This document shows positions 24,979 to 34,587 of a DNA stretch of 42,581 nt, one piece after another. Numbering within the stretch: position 1 is the stretch's first letter; every line of letters starts with the position of its first letter. The notes below the pieces were generated by a model. That model was not told the DNA's origin and searched no databases. It saw only the letters and a list, made by a program, of their open reading frames with translations. Both the position numbers and the translations under genes were made by a program. This stretch comes from an uncultured Erysipelotrichaceae bacterium (lineage in GTDB: Bacteria; Bacillota_I; Bacilli_A; RFN20; CAG-826): the NCBI GenBank assembly GCA_902800355.1, contig CADCEE010000008.1, forward strand, positions 1,084 through 43,664, read 5' to 3'.

Positions 24979-27900
24979 ATGAAAAAGATTCATTATTTAT
25001 TCTTAACAGCCTCAGCCTTATCAGTGATGTTTGGCGTGGCAGGTTGTGGTAGTGACCCAGTCTCACCACAAGCAGACTTTGACTTTACAGTTGAATTATC
25101 TACTAAAAGAACAAAGGTGTATTTAAACCAATATCAAGAAGATCCTAAACATTTCGACGATCACATCGTGGTTCGTGAAATTAACAAAAAGCCAGGACAA
25201 GTCACAAACTATACCTATGAAATTAGAACTGCTGCTCAAAGAAGTTATGCCACAGTTGATAGTTCAGGATATATCACTCCTTTAAAATTAACTGATACAA
25301 CAGTTTCTTCTATTAAGGTTAGAGTTCTTGAACAAAATTCTGAAATTGCTCGTAACTGCATTTTCACAATTACAAATAAGAGCCCAGAAGCCAATAAAGG
25401 TGCTAACTACTCTTCTTCTAAAGAAGATAAGAACACCATTCTTGGTCAATTAGAATCATTCGCTATGAATAATTTCTTAACTGGTATTACCTTATTCGAA
25501 AATGGTGGTTGGATTAGATATTCTGATCGTGCCATCTTAGGCAGTTCAACCTATATTCCAGGATTTGGATTTGGTTTATTATCTGAAGGTTCTTTAGACC
25601 CAACTAAACCATTATCTGGTATTACTGATAGTTGGCCAACTTACTTAAGAACTGCTTCTTCTTCTGAAACCTATGGTATTAACGCATGGGATGCAGAAGG
25701 CAGCCAAATTAGTGATTTAAATAGCTATATTACCCAAGGCTATTGGGGAACTAAAATTGATGAATCTGGTAAAGGTTATACTTGGTATCCAGTTTTAGCT
25801 AGCGACACCATTACAAAGTATGACTTACAAAACGGTGGCTCTGCTGAAGTTGCTAACAATAGACCAGTTCCAGTTGATAACAATGGTAACTTAGTTACTA
25901 AAGAAACCAAAAACGAAAAAGGTTTATACCGTCGTTGGAGAGTCTATGTTAAAACTAGTGAAATTAAATACCGCACTATGGCGGATAATGGTTATAACAA
26001 TAGATCTATCGAATTAGAAGACTATGTCTTCCCATTCAAATTATTATTAACTCAAAATTCTAACTTATTCCGTGGATCTGAATTAGCCTCTGATACCTCT
26101 TACGGTATTAAAGGTGGATATTCATATTTCCGTAATACAAAAGAATTAGCGTACACCAAAGCCGATACTTTATTTAATGAAGCTACTGGCTATGATGAAG
26201 CTACTGATACTAGAAAAGGTGGCTCTTTAGGTATTGTTACTGGTAAGAGTGATGAACTCGGAAATGGTAGCTATATTGAATTTGAATTAATCAACCCAGT
26301 TGATGATTTCACCGCAATGTATACCTTAAGTAGTAATTTATATTCACCTCTTCCAGAATCTTTCTTAGTCAACCTCCCAGAAAACACTGGTAATAATGGT
26401 TGGATTAGCGCTGGTAAGATTTACGGTAAATATTCCAATAAACCAGATGCTGAAGATGATACACACTGGTTTAGAAGAAATATGCTTTGCGTTGGACCAT
26501 ACTTCTTAGAAAGATGGGATACAACCTCTCAAGTTATCTTCAAGTTAAATGAAGATTGGTTTGAACATAAAGCCCCTTACAATAGATATCACATCGATGG
26601 TGTTCATATTTCTATTGAAACCGCTGCTCAAACTAAACCAGATCATATTTGGAACTTATTTGTTAAAGGTAAGCTCGATAGCGCTGGCATTCCAAAATCC
26701 TATATTGAAAATCACTCTATCCCAGAAACTGGTAAAAGAGATTATCAAACTAGAGGTGATTCTACCTTTAAGTTAAATGTTAACTCTTGTAATCAAGAAT
26801 ATAGTGATTACTTATTTGGTACTAACGGTGTTATTGAAAAACATGAAACTCCAAGAACTGTTAAACCTTGGATGGCAAACAATGACTTCTTAAGAGGATT
26901 ATTCTGGTCCATTAAGAGAAAAGAATTCGCTGCTAACCGTGGTGTGAACCCATCTTACGAATATTTTGCCGATGCTTATTTAACAGATATTTTAAATGAA
27001 GATTATGATCCAGAAGTGGACCCAATTGAAGATAAATACAAATCAGTTGCTTATAACTCTACTGACGAACATAAAGCAGCATTAACTAGCTTCTTAGGAT
27101 TTGATCCAACTACGAGTGAATCTGACGCTGCTAAATATGGCTATAGCCATGACAATGCCGTCACCCACTTCCAAATCGCAGTCTCTGAATTAGTTAAACA
27201 AACTAAGCTCGTTCTTGGAACTAAAGAATCACCTACCCCAATTTCTATTGATGTTTGGTGGATGTATCAATCCGATATCGAAGAATATGGTAACGATATT
27301 AAAAACTATTTCGAAGATGCATTTAACGATAACGAAGTCTGTAACGGACAAGTCAAATTAACCGTTAATAACTTATACGTTACTAACTGGGAAGATGTTT
27401 ATAAGAAACACCTTATGACTGGTGATTTCGACTTAGGTTTTGGTGCTATTAGTGGTAACACCTTAAACCCACTTAACTTCTTAGAAGTTTTAAGAAGTGA
27501 TAACTCTTCTCAATTCACCCTTAACTGGGGTACTGATACTTCCAAAAAGTCTGACATCTATCCAATCATCTTCGATGGACAAGAATGGACATATGACTCA
27601 TTATGGGCTGCTGGAGATCACGGCGTCATCGCTAGTAACGGTAAAGAAGTTAAACCAGTTGAAACTGGTTATATGGCTTCTCCAAAACAAATCGATCATC
27701 CAGAACTACCTGTTGAAGGTGGAGACTTATCACATGGTTGTATCTTAGATATTCCATTTGAATTTGTTTCTGCTCCAGATGGAAGTAAACTTGAAGGCGT
27801 TGATTTTACAATTACCAAAGTTCAAATCTATCTCCCAGGTACTGAAAACTTAGTCATTACTGCTGAAGATGCTAGATTAGTAATTGAAAAAGACGATGAT

Positions 27901-28185
27901 GGTAATGTTACTGGTATTAAAGTAACAATTCCTGAAGCAATTGCTCTTGATATTAACGCTAGATTATTTGAAGCTAATGAACTTCAAGAAGAATATGATA
28001 GAGAAACAGATCCTGAAAAGAAAAAGGATATTGCTACTCCATTCAAAACCACAAAATATGACTTATATTGGTCAGTTGAAGTTTACTTCGACTTAGAAAT
28101 TAGTGGTGCAATGCCTGTTGAAAACGTCTACTATGTCGCATCTAGCGAAAGTGACGTCGAAAGAAGTTTTGCGCTTGTAAAGTAA
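24979..28185 (+). CDS. oppA: Oligopeptide-binding lipoprotein (SBP family 5), oversized
   Basis: Extracellular substrate-binding lipoprotein of an Opp-type importer. It has a signal peptide with lipobox GVAGC (Cys near residue 23), then an Ig-like stretch (about 35-130, SYATVDSSGYITPLKLTD) resembling Big2. The family 5 binding fold follows in pieces: FRRNMLCVGPYFLERWD, NEDWFEHKAPYNRYHIDGVH, FLRGLFWSIKRKEFAANRGV, and a late QVKLTVNNLYVTNWEDVYKK section. At 1068 residues it is about twice the usual OppA length (about 540). AGGAGGT precedes the ATG, which lies one base after the subtilase stop. The transporter membrane and ATPase genes begin 1.4 kb downstream. Peptide binding is inferred from family and context. 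Confidence 0.82.
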   Translation: MKKIHYLFLTASALSVMFGVAGCGSDPVSPQADFDFTVELSTKRTKVYLNQYQEDPKHFDDHIVVREINKKPGQVTNYTYEIRTAAQRSYATVDSSGYITPLKLTDTTVSSIKVRVLEQNSEIARNCIFTITNKSPEANKGANYSSSKEDKNTILGQLESFAMNNFLTGITLFENGGWIRYSDRAILGSSTYIPGFGFGLLSEGSLDPTKPLSGITDSWPTYLRTASSSETYGINAWDAEGSQISDLNSYITQGYWGTKIDESGKGYTWYPVLASDTITKYDLQNGGSAEVANNRPVPVDNNGNLVTKETKNEKGLYRRWRVYVKTSEIKYRTMADNGYNNRSIELEDYVFPFKLLLTQNSNLFRGSELASDTSYGIKGGYSYFRNTKELAYTKADTLFNEATGYDEATDTRKGGSLGIVTGKSDELGNGSYIEFELINPVDDFTAMYTLSSNLYSPLPESFLVNLPENTGNNGWISAGKIYGKYSNKPDAEDDTHWFRRNMLCVGPYFLERWDTTSQVIFKLNEDWFEHKAPYNRYHIDGVHISIETAAQTKPDHIWNLFVKGKLDSAGIPKSYIENHSIPETGKRDYQTRGDSTFKLNVNSCNQEYSDYLFGTNGVIEKHETPRTVKPWMANNDFLRGLFWSIKRKEFAANRGVNPSYEYFADAYLTDILNEDYDPEVDPIEDKYKSVAYNSTDEHKAALTSFLGFDPTTSESDAAKYGYSHDNAVTHFQIAVSELVKQTKLVLGTKESPTPISIDVWWMYQSDIEEYGNDIKNYFEDAFNDNEVCNGQVKLTVNNLYVTNWEDVYKKHLMTGDFDLGFGAISGNTLNPLNFLEVLRSDNSSQFTLNWGTDTSKKSDIYPIIFDGQEWTYDSLWAAGDHGVIASNGKEVKPVETGYMASPKQIDHPELPVEGGDLSHGCILDIPFEFVSAPDGSKLEGVDFTITKVQIYLPGTENLVITAEDARLVIEKDDDGNVTGIKVTIPEAIALDINARLFEANELQEEYDRETDPEKKKDIATPFKTTKYDLYWSVEVYFDLEISGAMPVENVYYVASSESDVERSFALVK

Positions 28186-28198
28186 GGAGGATCTAAAT

Positions 28199-29416
28199 AT
28201 GAAAAAATTAGGTCTATCTGTCTTATCTTTAGCAGGAATCCTTGCTTTAGCAGGATGTGGTGAAACTATTACTTATAAACCAGTCGTGGTTGAAGAACAT
28301 CTCACCCCAACAATGATATATGCTGATGAGCCTGGTTTCGTCTTATTCACTGGCGAAACCGCTCAAATCCATATGAATATCAGACCTTTAGTGGCCTCTG
28401 ACGCTACACTTGTTTATGAAAGCAGCGATAAAAAAGTTGCCACTGTCTCTGATACCGGTTTAATTACCGCAGTTGGAGGAGGAAGTGCCGATATTACAAT
28501 TTCCGCTAAAGAAGATCCTTCAGTTTTTGAAACGGTCACTGTTGGCGTTGAAACTAATATTATTACTGCCGATCCAAAAGATACCGATGCTATCAAAGCA
28601 CAAAGAAAAGATTTAAATGATCATTTAGTGAAGCAAAGAACTGTCCAAAGAGAAAAATATGGAACAAGTGATGATCTAGATAAAGTACAAATCTATAATG
28701 GTTATGTTGATTACACAACTAGAGATGGCGAACATTTTGCTAGCGAATCCGTTAGACAAGATTTCACTATCAGTAGATCAAATGGTTTCTTCCATTTTAA
28801 TATCTTAGATAAGGATACTCGTTCTCCTGGTGGAGACGCTTCTCTTGATGCCTTTGGCTATTACTTCTTCTGTAACGAAGACTTTGACGCTCACGTCTAT
28901 AAACATTCCGATTCTGCTAAGAGAAGATGCAAAGTCAATGCTCAAGACTATATTGGAAAAGTTGATCGTACTGAAGTCGTGTGCTTAATGCTTGATCAAT
29001 TCTTCACTAGCGGTAGAAAAGTATTCACCAATCAACCAACTAACGCTTTAGAAAGTAGCGCCATTAGTGGTGGTAGTGCCGCTAATAAAGGTGGTTATAG
29101 TGGTGATGGATTAACTTCAGGTGGCTACTTTAAATTTGGCTCTCCTGCAACTCAAAAAGTTACAGCTGAAGAAGAAGATGATTTAAATATTCCAACAGGC
29201 ACTGTGTTAACATTTAAATCTGATTCTGGTTATCACTGGTCTAACGGAAGAATCGATGCTTCTTATTCTAGCCAAACTATGGAATATGATTTAGACGGAC
29301 ATCACTATGTTAATACTTTTACTTCTTATACTAGAGTATTGATTGAAGAAGAAGTTGATATTGTCTACCCTGATAGAGATAGCTATCAATTAGTCGCAGC
29401 AATCTTCGACTTATAA
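28199..29416 (+). CDS. Lipoprotein with Big2 Ig-like domain
   Basis: A 405-residue predicted surface lipoprotein: signal peptide and lipobox LALAGC (Cys near residue 20), then a Big2-type Ig-like domain at about 50-115 (YESSDKKVATVSDTGLITAV). The remaining ~280 residues have no recognised family; they contain aromatic, Gly/Ser-rich beta-type sequence (SGGSAANKGGYSGDGLTSGG). It is the last gene of the subtilase operon, 13 bases after the binding protein with an AAGGAGG site, and is followed by a clear terminator. It may be an accessory to the protease or the binding protein; nothing in the sequence proves this. Confidence 0.75.
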   Translation: MKKLGLSVLSLAGILALAGCGETITYKPVVVEEHLTPTMIYADEPGFVLFTGETAQIHMNIRPLVASDATLVYESSDKKVATVSDTGLITAVGGGSADITISAKEDPSVFETVTVGVETNIITADPKDTDAIKAQRKDLNDHLVKQRTVQREKYGTSDDLDKVQIYNGYVDYTTRDGEHFASESVRQDFTISRSNGFFHFNILDKDTRSPGGDASLDAFGYYFFCNEDFDAHVYKHSDSAKRRCKVNAQDYIGKVDRTEVVCLMLDQFFTSGRKVFTNQPTNALESSAISGGSAANKGGYSGDGLTSGGYFKFGSPATQKVTAEEEDDLNIPTGTVLTFKSDSGYHWSNGRIDASYSSQTMEYDLDGHHYVNTFTSYTRVLIEEEVDIVYPDRDSYQLVAAIFDL

Positions 29417-29436
29417 TTCTATTAATGTCAAAATTA

Positions 29437-29462
29437 GGGCACTAGCAATAGTGTCCTTTTTA
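29437..29462 (+). terminator. Intrinsic terminator of the subtilase-OppA operon
   Basis: GGGCACTA, GCAA loop, TAGTGTCC and then TTTTT, 20 bases after the Big2 lipoprotein stop. Confidence 0.88.
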
Positions 29463-29528
29463 TTTTTATCAAAAACCAGCAGGAGAAGGCCTCTATTTTA
29501 AAATTTGAAAACAAAATTACTTATAAGG

Positions 29529-29557
29529 TTGTCTATAAAGACAGTTTGATATATAAT
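29529..29557 (+). promoter_or_regulatory. opp operon promoter overlapping an inverted repeat
   Basis: TTGTCT (29529-29534) and TATAAT (29552-29557) with exactly 17 bases between. The -35 overlaps an inverted repeat TGTCT-ATAA-AGACA (29530-29543), a possible operator for a repressor. Confidence 0.65.
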
Positions 29558-29598
29558 AAACAAACAATTTATTAAATTAAATTGTAGAACTGAGAAAA

Positions 29599-30639
29599 AT
29601 GTTAAAGTATTCCATTAAAAGAGTCATCCTAGCCTTAATAACAGCGTTTATTATTATTTCGATTACTTTCTTTTTAGTGAAATCTCTTGGTATTAAAGAT
29701 ACTTCACTTGGACAAAAGCAAAGTGTCAGACACGCATTCTTTTTAGAGCAATTAAGACTTGAATACGTGGTATGCTTTGATCACCCAGTCAGCGGATATG
29801 GTGAATTACTCGCTGAATTCCATGACTATGGTGCTCCTGAATATTTTTATCAAAAGCCAATTATTGAACAATACGGTGTTTGGTTAAGAAACGTCTTTAC
29901 CAAATGGGAATGGGGTAATTCCTTATATATCGTTCCCGACCGGTCGGCAATATCGATAATTGCGGATCGTTTACCAACGACCGTTATTTTAAATATTATC
30001 GCGGTTGTCGTTTCTGTTCCTTTAGGTATTGGTTTAGGAATTTTAGCAGGTTTAAAGAAAAATACATGGGTCGATCATTTAATTTCCACTCTTGTTATGA
30101 TCTTTATCTCTGTTCCTAGCTTCGTTGTTATTTCCTTACTTATATATTGGTTTGCCTTCCTTAATTCATGGCTGCCGACTAAGTGGCCCGCACCTACTGA
30201 ACCAACAAGCCAAAAAGTTTTAGCCTTCATTATTCCAGTTATATCTTTATCATTTGGTTCTGTTTGTGGTTACACCAGATTCGTCAGAGCCGAATTATGT
30301 GAAGTTATGTCTAGTGAATATCTTTTACTTGCTAGAACTAAGGGCTTAACTAAAAACCAAGCTATTACTCGTCACGCCTTAAAGAATGCATTCGTGCCAA
30401 TCTTACCAAGCATTCTTGCTGAATTTATTGGTATTTTCGGTGGCTCAATGATTCTTGAACAATTGTACGGCATTAACGGTATTGGTAGCTTATACATTAC
30501 CGCAATTGAACAAAAAGACTATAACGTGCTTATGTTAGATATGACAATCTTTACTACAGTCGGCTTATTGGCAGGTATTGTTTTAGACTTGTCTTATGGG
30601 TTTATTGACCCTCGTATTAGAATGGGAGAAAAACGTTAA
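29599..30639 (+). CDS. oppB: Oligopeptide ABC transporter permease OppB
   Basis: First permease of the peptide importer, 346 residues. TM1 is at about 10-28 (ILALITAFIIISITFFLV), then an outer loop with the family signature EQYGVWLRNVFTKWEWGNSL, then five further TM spans. The cytoplasmic coupling loop is EYLLLARTKGLTKNQAITRH, the EAA motif, near residue 235. The ending YGFIDPRIRMGEKR is typical of OppB (..DPRIR). Length is only slightly above the family norm. The ribosome site is weak (TGAGAAAA). Its stop overlaps the OppC start (TTAATGA). Confidence 0.94.
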   Translation: MLKYSIKRVILALITAFIIISITFFLVKSLGIKDTSLGQKQSVRHAFFLEQLRLEYVVCFDHPVSGYGELLAEFHDYGAPEYFYQKPIIEQYGVWLRNVFTKWEWGNSLYIVPDRSAISIIADRLPTTVILNIIAVVVSVPLGIGLGILAGLKKNTWVDHLISTLVMIFISVPSFVVISLLIYWFAFLNSWLPTKWPAPTEPTSQKVLAFIIPVISLSFGSVCGYTRFVRAELCEVMSSEYLLLARTKGLTKNQAITRHALKNAFVPILPSILAEFIGIFGGSMILEQLYGINGIGSLYITAIEQKDYNVLMLDMTIFTTVGLLAGIVLDLSYGFIDPRIRMGEKR

Positions 30640-32840
30640 TGAAAAAAGTCGATGACGATTTTAAATTAGTTGATCTTCCAAGCGAGGCTCAAGATCCAGA
30701 GATTAAAGAAGAAGACTTTGTTCTTAAAGACGCTAGTGAATCATCTCATGAACAAAGATTCCAAACTAAGCCTACCACCTTCTTTAAAGACTCGATGAGA
30801 AGATTTGCCAAAAATAAGAGTAGTGTTGTTGCTGCTGTTATTTTAGGTATTTTAGTTGTCTTATCTATCATTGTCCCTCTTGCTTCACCTTATCGTGATC
30901 GTATTGATGGGGCTCAAGATGCCGCATTAGTTAACCTTGAACCAAAATTATTTAACAGTGGTACTGGATTCTGGGACGGAACAAAAAAAGTAGAACATGT
31001 TTCTATTGATGAATTCACTGGTTTACCTGATCCAGATACATATCCTTTAAATGGTATTGTGGGTGGTAAAGATGCGATGGTGGTTACTGCTCCTGAATAT
31101 ACTAGCGTTGCTGATAAGTTCGGTTTTGATGGATATGCTTTGGTGGGATTTTATGGCTCCATGGGTGTTAATAAAGTCTCTTTAAGATCCACTAACCCAT
31201 TTGAATTTGACGCTGATTTAGCGAGCAAAAAATTTACCTTAAATTTAGATGAAGTTTCTTTAGTTTTAACTAATTTTGATGTCTGTGATTTAGATAAGAT
31301 TAGATATTATGAAGACGATGACACTATTGAATTACCACGTGGTTATACTTTAGGTTTAACATCTTTGGAATTTAACTATTACGATGTCACTGAAAAGAAA
31401 TATGTTCCTGTCACTTTAGTGGAACCTGCTTTAACCCATGATATTGATGAATATCACACTGTAGATATTGAAAGTATTATTGTTGCTGAAACAGGCTTAA
31501 CTTCTTTTGATAAGTTCTATTTCACAATCTCTGTTACTCCAGTAGAAGGCACTGCTAGTGACGCTAACGTGTGTGGATTAGTGAAAAACATGATGATTTA
31601 TAACTCTAGAGTAGATGAGCCATTTACTCCTACTGAGTTAGATCCTGTTAATCCTCATTTACCAGAAATAGAATATTTCTCTACTAATTTAACTAGTGAC
31701 TTACATGGAATCTGCTTTGATAATGCAATGACCTTTATTGCTCGAAGACTCACCATTGGTTATGGTGCTAATGTCAAACAAAATAGAGGCTATTGGTCCA
31801 TTAGTTCTTCTAGAGATTTTGCTAAAGAAATCTTCTTGGGAAAATGTCGATTTGCTTCTTTTACATTTGATAGCTATGCAGCTACTTTAGGTAATGTAGA
31901 AAAAACAATTTACCTTGCTCAACTTGCTAACTATAAGAATTCTGGTTGGATTTCATTAAACTATGACTGGGATTTAGATATTTATGACAGACCTTATGTC
32001 ACTGAATTTGAAGTCCATATTAAAAATAGAGAGAAATGTCCATTAGTAGAAGACTTAGATTTAGATGATGTTATTGGCATCAATGTTATTGGTGGCAAAC
32101 CAACTATTGAAGTTAGAGCAAAAGTCACAATGTGGAAATTCCTTGAATTTGACTCTATGCCTAAATTCCTTATGGGTACTGATAGAGCTGGTAGAGCGAT
32201 GTTTACTTATGTCTTTGAAGGCTTAAGAAACTCATTATTATTAGGTCTGTTAACATTCGTTGTTTGCTTCTTATTTGGTTTAATTTGGGGTGCTATTTCT
32301 GGATATTTTGGTGGTAATGTCGACCTCGCTATGGAACGACTCACTGATATTTTAAGTGGCATGCCTTGGATTGTCGTTATGACAATTATAGTTATGCACA
32401 TGGGCCGTAACTTTACTGCCTTTGCTATCGCGTTATGTTTAACTGGTTGGATTGGTACTGCAAGTACTACTAGAACCCAGTTCTATAGATTTAGAGGACG
32501 TGAATACGTTTTAGCCTCTCGTACTTTAGGCGCAAGTGATGCAAGATTAATTGCAAAGCACATCTTACCTAACGCCATGGGTACAATTATTACTGGTGCT
32601 GTTTTAATGATTCCTAGTGTTATCTTCTCAGAAGCGACATTAGCCTATTTAGGTTTAGGCTTCCAAGATCATTCATCTTTAGGTGTTATTTTAAGTGCTA
32701 ACCAGGCTCAATTATTTAATCACCCATATCAATTGATATTCCCGTCTGTAATTATTTCCTTGTTAATGATTTCGTTTAACTTATTTGGAAATGGTTTGCG
32801 TGATGCGATTAACCCAAGTTTGAAAGGAGAAGGAGAATAA
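30639..32840 (+). CDS. oppC: Oligopeptide ABC transporter permease OppC with large insertion
   Basis: Second permease, 733 residues against about 300 in typical OppC. An N-terminal cytoplasmic tail leads to TM1 (about residues 62-82, VVAAVILGILVVLSIIVPLA). The usual short periplasmic loop is replaced by about 400 residues of beta-rich sequence with Asp and Tyr (for example LVGFYGSMGVNKVSLRSTNP and FASFTFDSYAATLGN). The normal OppC core then resumes near residue 510 with FLMGTDRAGRAMFTYVFEGL and the TM spans, and the EAA loop EYVLASRTLGASDARLIAKH. It ends AYLGLGFQDHSSLG and NGLRDAINPS, both OppC signatures. The reading frame is intact throughout, so the insertion is not an artefact of fusion with a neighbour. 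It shares a base with the oppD start. Confidence 0.92.
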   Translation: MKKVDDDFKLVDLPSEAQDPEIKEEDFVLKDASESSHEQRFQTKPTTFFKDSMRRFAKNKSSVVAAVILGILVVLSIIVPLASPYRDRIDGAQDAALVNLEPKLFNSGTGFWDGTKKVEHVSIDEFTGLPDPDTYPLNGIVGGKDAMVVTAPEYTSVADKFGFDGYALVGFYGSMGVNKVSLRSTNPFEFDADLASKKFTLNLDEVSLVLTNFDVCDLDKIRYYEDDDTIELPRGYTLGLTSLEFNYYDVTEKKYVPVTLVEPALTHDIDEYHTVDIESIIVAETGLTSFDKFYFTISVTPVEGTASDANVCGLVKNMMIYNSRVDEPFTPTELDPVNPHLPEIEYFSTNLTSDLHGICFDNAMTFIARRLTIGYGANVKQNRGYWSISSSRDFAKEIFLGKCRFASFTFDSYAATLGNVEKTIYLAQLANYKNSGWISLNYDWDLDIYDRPYVTEFEVHIKNREKCPLVEDLDLDDVIGINVIGGKPTIEVRAKVTMWKFLEFDSMPKFLMGTDRAGRAMFTYVFEGLRNSLLLGLLTFVVCFLFGLIWGAISGYFGGNVDLAMERLTDILSGMPWIVVMTIIVMHMGRNFTAFAIALCLTGWIGTASTTRTQFYRFRGREYVLASRTLGASDARLIAKHILPNAMGTIITGAVLMIPSVIFSEATLAYLGLGFQDHSSLGVILSANQAQLFNHPYQLIFPSVIISLLMISFNLFGNGLRDAINPSLKGEGE

Positions 32841-34585
32841 TGGAAGAAAAAGAAGTAGTGCTTTCCGTTAAAGATCTTAAGATTAACTTCTCTACAGACC
32901 ATGGGTATGTTCAAGCTGTAAGAGGTGTCTCTTTTGACTTATATAAAGGTGAAACCTTATGTATTGTTGGAGAATCTGGTTCAGGTAAATCAGTTACTAA
33001 TAAAGCGATCATGGGCATTTTAAGTGCGAATGGTCGTATTATGGGCGGATCTATTATGTACGAGGGAGAAGACTTAACTAAAGTTAGTGAAGATGAATTC
33101 CATCGTATTAGAGGTCATAAGATTGGTATGATTTTCCAAGACCCATTATCCTCTTTAAACCCAATTGTTCGTATTGGTAAGCAAATCACTGAAGCTATGC
33201 TTCTTAATAACTCAAAACTTAAGAAGATGTTTGATGATAAAGTCGCTAATGAATTAGTGGCCTATAAGAATGCGGAAACTGAATATAAATCTTTATTAGC
33301 CGCCAGAAAAGAAAAGATTAAATTCACTAAAGGCGAAGCTAAAAAAGAAAAAGCTAAGATTAAAAATGAACCTGGCTTATTAAAAAGTGGTAAATTCTAT
33401 TCTTTAAAGATTGAATATAACGGCAAAAAATCTGAGGCTAATGAAACTTATAAGAATAAGGTTAAAGAATTATCTAAAGAAGAATTAGCTGCTCAAGAAG
33501 CCACTTTAAAAGCGAAAAGAGATGAAAAGATTGCCGCTGCTAAAGCTTGGTTTGAAGCTGAATCTTTAAAGATTAAAGAAGAAGTTAAGGCTTTAAAAGC
33601 GGAAGTTCCTTCTAAAATTAAAGAAGTTAAAGATAATACTCAAAAAGAATATGGCAAAATTAAGGAAGCAACAAGTGAATCTAAATCTTCTTTAAAATCA
33701 AAATATGTTCCTTTGATTAAACAAAATAAAGCGAAATATAAAGCAAGATGTAAGACCGCTAAAAAAGAGGTCAAAGAATACAAACAAGAACTTAAAGAAA
33801 GATATCAAAATAAAGTTAACTATGCGAAGTCTTATTTAAGTGATAAAAACGAAATTAAAGAGGCTTGTAAAAAGGCTAAACAAGATTATATTTCTTCTAT
33901 TAAAATCACAAGATCTCAGGCTAAAGCTAGAGCCTTAAAGATTATGAAAGAAGTAGGTATCTCTAATCCAGAAAAGAGATTTAGACAATATCCATTTGAA
34001 TTCTCTGGCGGTATGAGACAACGTATCGTTATCGCGATTGCCTTAACCGCGAATCCAGATATCTTAATTTGTGATGAACCTACTACTGCTTTAGACGTTA
34101 CAATCCAAGCGCAAATCTTAGAGTTAATCAATAGATTAAAAGAAGAGAGAAATATCTCTGTTATCTTTATTACTCATGACCTTGGTGTTGTGGCTAATAT
34201 GGCTGATAGAGTGGCGGTTATGTATGCTGGTAAGATTGTGGAATATGGTACTGAAGATGATATCTTCTATGATCCACGTCATCCATATACTTGGGCCTTA
34301 TTATCTTCTATTCCTGATATCGATAGTAAAGAAAAACTTGAAGCGATTCCAGGTACACCTCCAAATATGATTTATCCACCTAAAGGTGACGCTTTCGCCT
34401 TACGTAGTAAATATGCAATGGCTATCGACTTTAAAAAGGAGCCACCAATGTTTAAAGTTAGTGACACTCACTACGCTGCTACTTGGTTACTTGATCCACG
34501 TGCTCCAAAAGTGGAAATGCCAAAGATTGTGAAAACTCGTATTGAAAACTCTTTAAGAAATGCGAAGAAAGGAGCAAGTAAATAA
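32840..34585 (+). CDS. oppD: Peptide transporter ATPase OppD with coiled-coil insertion
   Basis: ATPase subunit, 581 residues against about 330-360. Walker A GESGSGKS is at 44-51, the Q-loop MIFQDPLSSLNP has Gln100, and the signature SGGMRQ is at 389-394, followed by Walker B LICDEPTTALD and ITHD with His446. Between the Q-loop region and the signature, about residues 123-357 form an insertion of Lys, Glu and Ala with almost no Pro or Gly, predicted long helices (for example KAKRDEKIAAAKAWFEAESL). The C-terminal region lacks the cysteines that family members usually carry near GCxFxxRC (here GDAFALRSKYAM). All catalytic motifs are intact, so an active ATPase is expected. Confidence 0.93.
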   Translation: MEEKEVVLSVKDLKINFSTDHGYVQAVRGVSFDLYKGETLCIVGESGSGKSVTNKAIMGILSANGRIMGGSIMYEGEDLTKVSEDEFHRIRGHKIGMIFQDPLSSLNPIVRIGKQITEAMLLNNSKLKKMFDDKVANELVAYKNAETEYKSLLAARKEKIKFTKGEAKKEKAKIKNEPGLLKSGKFYSLKIEYNGKKSEANETYKNKVKELSKEELAAQEATLKAKRDEKIAAAKAWFEAESLKIKEEVKALKAEVPSKIKEVKDNTQKEYGKIKEATSESKSSLKSKYVPLIKQNKAKYKARCKTAKKEVKEYKQELKERYQNKVNYAKSYLSDKNEIKEACKKAKQDYISSIKITRSQAKARALKIMKEVGISNPEKRFRQYPFEFSGGMRQRIVIAIALTANPDILICDEPTTALDVTIQAQILELINRLKEERNISVIFITHDLGVVANMADRVAVMYAGKIVEYGTEDDIFYDPRHPYTWALLSSIPDIDSKEKLEAIPGTPPNMIYPPKGDAFALRSKYAMAIDFKKEPPMFKVSDTHYAATWLLDPRAPKVEMPKIVKTRIENSLRNAKKGASK

Positions 34586-34587
34586 TT

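Noticed and set aside
30900-32160. Gene fusion or misread frame in oppC
   Set aside because: The frame is continuous, codon use matches the flanks, and both ends of OppC are intact, so a true insertion is more likely.
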